Source: Brasenia schreberi
Taxonomy: Eukaryota > Streptophyta > Magnoliopsida > Nymphaeales > Cabombaceae
Length of the DNA stretch: 64,000 nt
Direction of reading: 5' to 3'
Assembly (NCBI GenBank): GCA_036023115.1
Contig: JAYKKT010000076.1
Span: forward strand, 7,692,001-7,756,000
Below, one piece after another: positions 56,996-64,000 of this stretch. Both the position numbers and the translations under genes were made by a program. Positions within the stretch are counted from its first letter, which is position 1; every line of letters begins with the position of its first letter. A model generated the notes under the pieces. It ran no database searches and had not been told where the DNA came from. It saw nothing but the letters and a program-made list of their open reading frames with translations.

Positions 56996-57902
56996 CTTGT
57001 TGAAACACTTTGTTAATTGTTTCCTCCTCTCTTATTGTTGCGGCAATCTCTCTTATAGTGTCCCATTTTTCTACAGTTGAAACACTTGACCCGAAAAATG
57101 GTTTTTTGTATTCTCGTAATTGATTGACATCCCATTTTGTTATTTTTGCGAAGCTTTCTCTTTGATTTATTTCTTCTTTGGTTGGGTTTGGAGCTAGACC
57201 CTATCTCATCTTCTACTAGTAACAATTTTTCTTTTCTGTTTTTACTCATATGTTCTTACTCAGTTGCTAGTTTTAGGGGCAATTCAGAAATGTTGATTTC
57301 AGGCCATAGTCTAAACTTTCATGTTTGCAAGTTTAGACCGTTTAACTTTCCTGTCTTTGCTAGTTTTGACACACATATTGTAGAGCTCATTTTTATGTCT
57401 TCGGCAATTATAACAAACAAACGGTCTAAAAGGATAATATTTGTCAAGCAACAAAACACAAATAACATAACTCTAATTAGCACGATGCAGAATATAAAAA
57501 AGATTAGCTGAAAATAACTCATTTTTAATATAAAAAGTAGTTGGGATAACTCCGTAATTTTTTTTCAAAAAAAATTCCTGCCTTTGTTAATTTCCAAAAC
57601 ACTAGAGGTAAACGAATCACTTTATCTGTTTGTTCGTTTTTGTAATTTTTCAGAAAGATCAAGGACAGAACAATAACTTAGTGTTTGGTATTTTTGAAAA
57701 TTCGTCACTGATCGGGCGTAAATTCATAATTTTTTCCTTAGTACTATTTCATAATTTCCTTAAAAGGGCAAGGACATAGTGGAAGTATTGTAATAAATTT
57801 GACTGGAAAGGGCAGAAAAGTTACTTAATATCCTATTTTTTTAAATTTTCTAGAGGGCAAAATTAACTTTTCGCCGGAATAAGGGCAAAACAGTCTTTTA
57901 AC
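56996..57902 (-). mobile_element. Copia fragment: gag and 5' leader
   Basis: Copy of 38890-39796, with the same internal gag loss and the same zinc-knuckle piece at 57013-57249. Confidence 0.88.
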
Positions 57903-58190
57903 TTTTCAACTTAGTAATAAATTAGTATTTGGGTTTTGCAGGCATTCACATTGCTGTCACAGGAATGCTTGCGATGGCGACTCCATTGAAGACGGTACCT
58001 TTGGAAAAACCATCTGTGCTCTTTGGCCACGATTTTATCCTTAATCCACTGGTGGAACACTTGAAAACATTATTCTTCACCACAACGTTTTGCTTGCCGG
58101 CATAACGTTTTTCCCTAAGCTATCAATACTGCCACTAAAACAAGTCAAAGTTACATGATTAAGAAAAGAACATAATTGTAATTCAAATTC
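57903..58190 (-). pseudogene. Diverged polygalacturonase exon-3 fragment
   Basis: Copy of 39797-40080 with the same 16-base loss; non-functional. Confidence 0.85.
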
Positions 58191-58314
58191 TTAACTCCAT
58201 TCAAGCATAAGTAATTGTATTGATGCGTTGGAAGGCCCAAGACTCGACTTCTAATAACTCAACCTCTACTTCCTAATCAACAACCCCCTTAAACTTATTT
58301 TTGCTTCCATGTAT

Positions 58315-59412
58315 TGAGTGGATTGCTGTGCAGTGCATTTGAGAAACATTTTAGGTGAAAATACTTTGCGCTTTCATGTGAACACTTTTGCACCATGGTT
58401 CGGGATAACTTCGGTTTATCGTAGATTGGAGATAATATTTTGGTTTATTTTCCTCACAATGTGGAACGTGTCACGTTTTCAAATTATGGCTGATGATTGG
58501 GGGTAACAATGAGAATTGATTGTTCATTCGTATTGACTGATGATTGTTACTAATGACGTCTAATGGCATCTTCATATTTGTTCATCTGAATGTGTTCATG
58601 GAGTGAAAAATTTATGTAGCTTTGCCATGACATACACAAGGAAATGAAGTTTCATTGCTGTTGACTATTGAGTATGGTTGACTTTGTGTGATTGGCTGAT
58701 TCCTAATGAGTCGTGACTTATTCGACATGTTTCCTTCCCATATGAAGCATGTTATCTTATTAATATTGCATTCTCACTGTTGTTGAGTATGATTCACTTT
58801 GTGTTGCTTGTTGATCTTGTGCAGTCATGTTTTTACATTCCACCTCTGCTCCAACCAAAGGAAAATTATGTCTAGAATACCTCTTGATTAGTAATATGTT
58901 GCTTATGTTTTTATTTTTTAAGGGCATCCTTTTGCCCCAAAAGTATGATAGTTCTCTCTCTCTCACACACATAGAAATTTATTAATTGTTCCTCTCTAAA
59001 TGCATGAAGCAATTGGGACTCTTTAAGGTCAATGGTTGCGATTGCAGCCGTGCTAATGATGCTCTCTAACAAAATGATGGAGAGCAGTTTGTCGGTATAC
59101 ATTTGTAATTCATAATTTATTGCTTTTGGATTGTTAGTGTTCCTTTTGTGATTGTCAATTTGTAATTCTCATTGAATAAATGATGCTTGTTTATTTTTTG
59201 TATTATGAATGTGTTTATGATATCAAAGGTTTTTATTGCTTTGCCTTGAAATTGCAGTTTCATTGCTTTTGAGTATAATTCACTTTGTATAATTAGTAGG
59301 TTTCTAGTGACTTATCAAAGCAATATAAATATACGTGGGCCAATCTGGCCCGGCCCATGGCCCATTAAGGGCTGGGCTGGCCCACATTTTACATGGGCTC
59401 CAAAGGGCTAGG
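58315..59412. other. Duplicated upstream block with shared deletion, no gene
   Basis: Near-identical to 34212-35308, including the 870-bp deletion and its filler. The polygalacturonase exon that would lie before it is absent because the repeat unit starts inside the block. Confidence 0.85.
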
Positions 59413-60268
59413 GCCGAGCATATGTACCAATTGCCCAAGAGCAAATACCGCGGTGACACAAGGACCATTGACGCAACCAACCTCTCATTGCCCTCCTGGT
59501 TTGGCTTAGTTTGTAGGGTTGCAGTCAAGCTAAGTTCAGCTCGAGTATAGGCAAGTTCAACTCAACTCGAACAGAAATGTTGAGCTCGAGGTTCAATGTT
59601 TGAGCTAGAACTAGGACCAAATCTACTTAGATCGAGCTTCATTATAGAAGCTCAATCTTTTTGAGCTTGAAATAACCTTTAAGAAGATGTTGAAAAATTC
59701 CTTAATGTATGAGAGCATTGAAGTTTGTCGAAGAAATTCTGATAAGGGACTGGAGTGTGTGGTTCTGCAAGATGGTTTCATGAATTGTATACTTTCTACC
59801 AAAAGGGCTTAATAAGGTTTTGATACTGCCTGTTCCAAGATGGTTTAGGGTCTCAACCGATAGAAAACAATAAAAAATTTAAAAAATTCAAATTTATAGA
59901 AAAACCGAAGCGATTTCGGTTTCATGAAAGGTGAAACTGAAACTCTACCGAGTGGTCTCCAATTCCAAGCCCATTTCCTGGCCTGGTTTGGTTTTCGTTG
60001 GAACGCCAAACCGATTTGAAACCAGCCATGTTTAAGGAATTCTTTCACATTGCAGTCAATGCATAATATCTCTATGTTTATAGCTTTTTCTGATGCCTCA
60101 TTTGTTCTTTGCCTTCCATGAGAGACTGATTTAAATTCTTCTATGACCATACCACGCATTATTTGAGCCCCAATATTGATGAGCTCTCACCAACACTTAG
60201 CTCGTTTGTATATCGAGCTTCAGTTAATCTTATCTCGACCTCAGTCGGACCGAGCTGAGTTTGAACTA
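59413..60268. repeat. AGCTCGA-rich segment, copy 5
   Basis: Near-identical to 35309-36160; empty CCGAG site at its left end. Confidence 0.6.
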
Positions 60269-62651
60269 TCATGAAAGTGATCTTGGTGGGTATCTTACAT
60301 GTAGCTCAATGCATTTACTCTCTTTGATGACAAGACTCTAGTGGTAGATAGAAATTCAAAGTGACATAATAGCCTACGATAGTACAAATCTGATTTTTCT
60401 GGTAATTCTAAAAAACACTATTTTCAATGATTAAAACCATCAGAGAAGCCATTTGAGATGGTTTCAACCTTGAGGAGTAAGTCAAAACCTAGGAAAATCT
60501 CTGCCAAAAATATGACATAAGAATTCTCAAAAGACCTCAAAAATACATGGATAACTGCAAGAAAGAACCTACCAGGTTGAAATGGTGGAGAAAATTGCAT
60601 TTCCAACAACTAACCGAATAATCGAAAATGTTTTATTGAACCATCAGGAATAAATTTTCAGTATTGGAAATTTTTGCTCAGAAATAAGTAAAGAATTGGA
60701 ATAAATTTTTGAAACCATTGGGAAAATCCTTTTTTGCGATGATTCAAATGTCTGAAATATTATTTCACATGCTTATACTAACCGCCACAAATAATGTATG
60801 AGAATCATTCATAAAAGATATTTGCGATACTTAAACCGCTAGGATATGTTTAGCAAAGAACCGCTAGAAATATACTTGCACTTGTAATTCAATGGTTTTA
60901 ATCTATCACAAATTAATTTTATTTATTTATTTTGGGAATAGGATTCCATCATATTTCCTGATATACAATATCAAATAATCAAAGTACAACTTATCTTGCA
61001 AATTAATATATTTAGATATAAAAGTATCATGAAAATAACTAAAGTAACAAACATTTATAAAGTTTTCACAATTAGCCACATATACCAAAGTAATGAGGAT
61101 AATACAAGTGTCGTATAGGGCTGAATATAATATATATCAAGTCCAACATAGCCAAATAGCTATGCTAATTTGAAAAGGAGTACATAAATGCCATACAGGC
61201 TGAATATAAGAAGTCAATACCAATGTTTATCCTGAAGAAAATTCTAATGCGTGAGAGATCGCAGTCAATGATCTCTAACATTTTTTGTATTCCGTGATTA
61301 CTGTAATAGCATATTAAAACATAAGTATTGAAAGATATAAATGACCACCATTATCAAAGTAATATATAATAGAAAAGTTTAATTTCTTGTATTATCTAAC
61401 AATCATAAAATTAAATGCTAAAAATACTATGTGATGCAATATTCCCACAATAGTCAATAGTACAAATTTGAAGCAATATAACAAAGAACTGCTCTCATAT
61501 GGAACATTGTTTCAAATGCCATGTATATAGATGATTACAACCCCACACATATAAGATAGTGATGGATCACTACAAGGGTAGATGATTACTTGGATGATCG
61601 TTGTTGTACATAACTATGTAATCCTTCTAAGTCATGCACCATGTGGCATATCTTCATGACTTAAAAGATAAATTTGTCATGATTTAGCATGCTATACAAA
61701 AAGCAACATAAATAAATAAATAACAATAAACATATATATATATATATATATATCATTATAGTATATGAGATTTGCTTGAGCATCCATTCTTGTTTATACA
61801 ATAACATTGAGAAAGTTTCCCAAAGGCATCCTCTAATAATGTCATTCAATTTCATAGGGATCAATTTCATGTTGCCTTCTCTTAGAAATAAGGTTTTCCT
61901 GGATGAACCTTGGATTAAGGTCGTCTAGAATAAAAGCCACACCAGGATCGTTGAGGTGATTTGCAGGCACTATGGTTGGCTTGCTTTCCATCTTCCAAGT
62001 TAGGTGTCTTCTGGCCTGGTGATTTTGCGAATTTGTTGTTTAGTCCTATATTTGTTGTCTTAATTGTATCAAACTTTTGTTTCCTTACATGTCCAATTGC
62101 ACAGTAAACCATAACTCCTTAGCTCTAGGATTAAGCTACAAGCCCTTTCGTTGAAGTTCTTCGGTTTAAAGGTAAAACCACAGGCATTTAAAACTTAAAA
62201 TCCAAATTTCTGTTTCTAATACATGCGCTTGTAATCATCAAAACATCTCATATTATGCTCCAAAAGGCAAAGAGAATACTTACCAATATCGAAATGCCAA
62301 AACCCAACTTTATAGAATTACATGTGCACACATTGAATCTTTAATGCTTTCAATCTTGACATTAGAAAATCATAAAAATATGTTCATGCACAATGGCAGA
62401 TCGACATTGTGGCCTGAAATTTTAGAAAATTTTGAATTAAGTATCAAACTTTTCAAAGCAATTTGAAAAATTTAAAACCTCTCAACTTGAACTTGAGGTT
62501 CGCTCCACCCAATGCAAATTTCTGCATCCACTGGGTTCTTATTTGTAACAGAGCAGGCTGTTATATTGTCAGTCACCTTATAATGCTGATATTTTAGGTT
62601 TTGTTTGTGTAAAAGCACTTTTCGTGCATTGTCTAACACTACGGGTCACCT
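60269..62651. other. Duplicated intergenic segment, no gene seen
   Basis: Near-identical to 36161-38545, including the (AT)11 tract. Confidence 0.6.
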
Positions 62652-62801
62652 ATGGCGACAAGCACAGCCTTTCAGGTTGTGCTCTTGTTCGTGTTTTTGG
62701 TGCAATACTTCATGTGCAAAGTTGGTGCTTTAGAGTCAAAGGTCATAGAGATGCACACTAAAATCAAACCACCTGGTGCATTGTTGAAATTACAACCATG
62801 A
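62652..62801 (+). CDS. Small secreted-type ORF, 49 codons, unassigned
   Basis: Identical protein to 38546-38695; fourth copy in the window. Confidence 0.3.
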   Translation: MATSTAFQVVLLFVFLVQYFMCKVGALESKVIEMHTKIKPPGALLKLQP

Positions 62802-62852
62802 GTGCAAAATGAAGGCAACCATCTAACCATTTTTTTTCTCAGTCTTTTTTAC

Positions 62853-62995
62853 AAGGAAAGACAGTATACATAATGAGGTTATTAGAAATAAGTTGAGAGT
62901 AATGCCATAATGAGGAAAATCGTTTAAGAATGTGATCAAAGGAAGCTAAAGTAACAAGGTATAAAAAACTAGATTATAAAAATATTAAAGAGAAG
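62853..62995 (+). mobile_element. RTE LINE fragment
   Basis: Copy of 38747-38889. Confidence 0.8.
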
Positions 62996-63902
62996 CTTGT
63001 TGAAACACTTTGTTAATTGTTTCCTCCTCTCTTATTGTTGCGGCAATCTCTCTTATAGTGTCCCATTTTTCTACAGTTGAAACACTTGACCCGAAAAATG
63101 GTTTTTTGTATTCTCGTAATTGATTGACATCCCATTTTGTTATTTTTGCGAAGCTTTCTCTTTGATTTATTTCTTCTTTGGTTGGGTTTGGAGCTAGACC
63201 CTATCTCATCTTCTACTAGTAACAATTTTTCTTTTCTGTTTTTACTCATATGTTCTTACTCAGTTGCTAGTTTTAGGGGCAATTCAGAAATGTTGATTTC
63301 AGGCCATAGTCTAAACTTTCATGTTTGCAAGTTTAGACCGTTTAACTTTCCTGTCTTTGCTAGTTTTGACACACATATTGTAGAGCTCATTTTTATGTCT
63401 TCGGCAATTATAACAAACAAACGGTCTAAAAGGATAATATTTGTCAAGCAACAAAACACAAATAACATAACTCTAATTAGCACGATGCAGAATATAAAAA
63501 AGATTAGCTGAAAATAACTCATTTTTAATATAAAAAGTAGTTGGGATAACTCCGTAATTTTTTTTCAAAAAAAATTCCTGCCTTTGTTAATTTCCAAAAC
63601 ACTAGAGGTAAACGAATCACTTTATCTGTTTGTTCGTTTTTGTAATTTTTCAGAAAGATCAAGGACAGAACAATAACTTAGTGTTTGGTATTTTTGAAAA
63701 TTCGTCACTGATCGGGCGTAAATTCATAATTTTTTCCTTAGTACTATTTCATAATTTCCTTAAAAGGGCAAGGACATAGTGGAAGTATTGTAATAAATTT
63801 GACTGGAAAGGGCAGAAAAGTTACTTAATATCCTATTTTTTTAAATTTTCTAGAGGGCAAAATTAACTTTTCGCCGGAATAAGGGCAAAACAGTCTTTTA
63901 AC
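62996..63902 (-). mobile_element. Copia fragment: gag and 5' leader
   Basis: Copy of 38890-39796, with the zinc-knuckle piece at 63013-63249. Confidence 0.88.
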
Positions 63903-64000
63903 TTTTCAACTTAGTAATAAATTAGTATTTGGGTTTTGCAGGCATTCACATTGCTGTCACAGGAATGCTTGCGATGGCGACTCCATTGAAGACGGTACCT
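63903..64000 (-). pseudogene. Diverged polygalacturonase exon-3 fragment, cut by window end
   Basis: Copy of the start of 39797-40080. The rest lies outside the window, so the repeat array may continue. Confidence 0.8.

Overview
This is a repeat-rich, AT-rich stretch of a flowering-plant nuclear genome. Evidence for this is a split gene for a plant-type GH28 polygalacturonase with GT-AG introns, RTE-type and L1-type LINE remains, a Ty1/copia element, a large solo LTR, and long (TA)n/(GA)n microsatellites. There is no bacterial operon structure, CRISPR array, rRNA or tRNA gene that I can see. Species cannot be told from the sequence alone.

Left part (1-9.5 kb): an old RTE LINE 3' piece (1-823), then one clear exon and one possible exon of an ABC transporter resembling plant ABCC13 (minus strand, about 1513-1773 and 3214-3287). 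An RTE LINE (3403-6530, minus) with a long intact reverse-transcriptase frame but a broken endonuclease lies 5' of both. An L1-type LINE tail follows at 7330-7945. Middle-left (9.5-23.6 kb): an old, fully decayed copia element with both LTRs (9487-15000), about 5 kb of unassigned sequence, and two more decayed RTE copies (19985-22870, 22985-23646), the second of which abuts and truncates a polygalacturonase copy.

Right part (23.6-64 kb): a segmental-duplication cluster built around exopolygalacturonase genes. Only one copy is intact (41630-43275, minus, 4 exons, 413 aa, all four GH28 motifs and a signal peptide). Copy 1 (23647-24822) is a pseudogene: a splice acceptor is lost, the catalytic-lysine codon of RIK is a stop, and the 3' half is missing. 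Copy 2 (32312-32680) is a piece of exon 1. Four further, more diverged exon-3 fragments (39.8, 54.5, 57.9, 63.9 kb) are fused to copia remains. The duplicated unit also carries about 3.4 kb of upstream DNA, an AGCTCGA-rich element, a small secreted-type ORF of 45-49 codons, an RTE fragment and a copia gag fragment. A 3167-bp solo LTR with a perfect CCGAG target duplication sits in copy 1 only; the paralogues keep the empty site. The last 8 kb is a near-identical direct repeat of 34.2-40.2 kb with a period of about 6.0 kb and may run beyond the window.

No new multi-gene system is supported. The most useful observations are the structure and decay of the polygalacturonase cluster, the datable solo-LTR insertion, the patchwork duplication junctions, and an unrecognised small secreted-type ORF carried in four copies.
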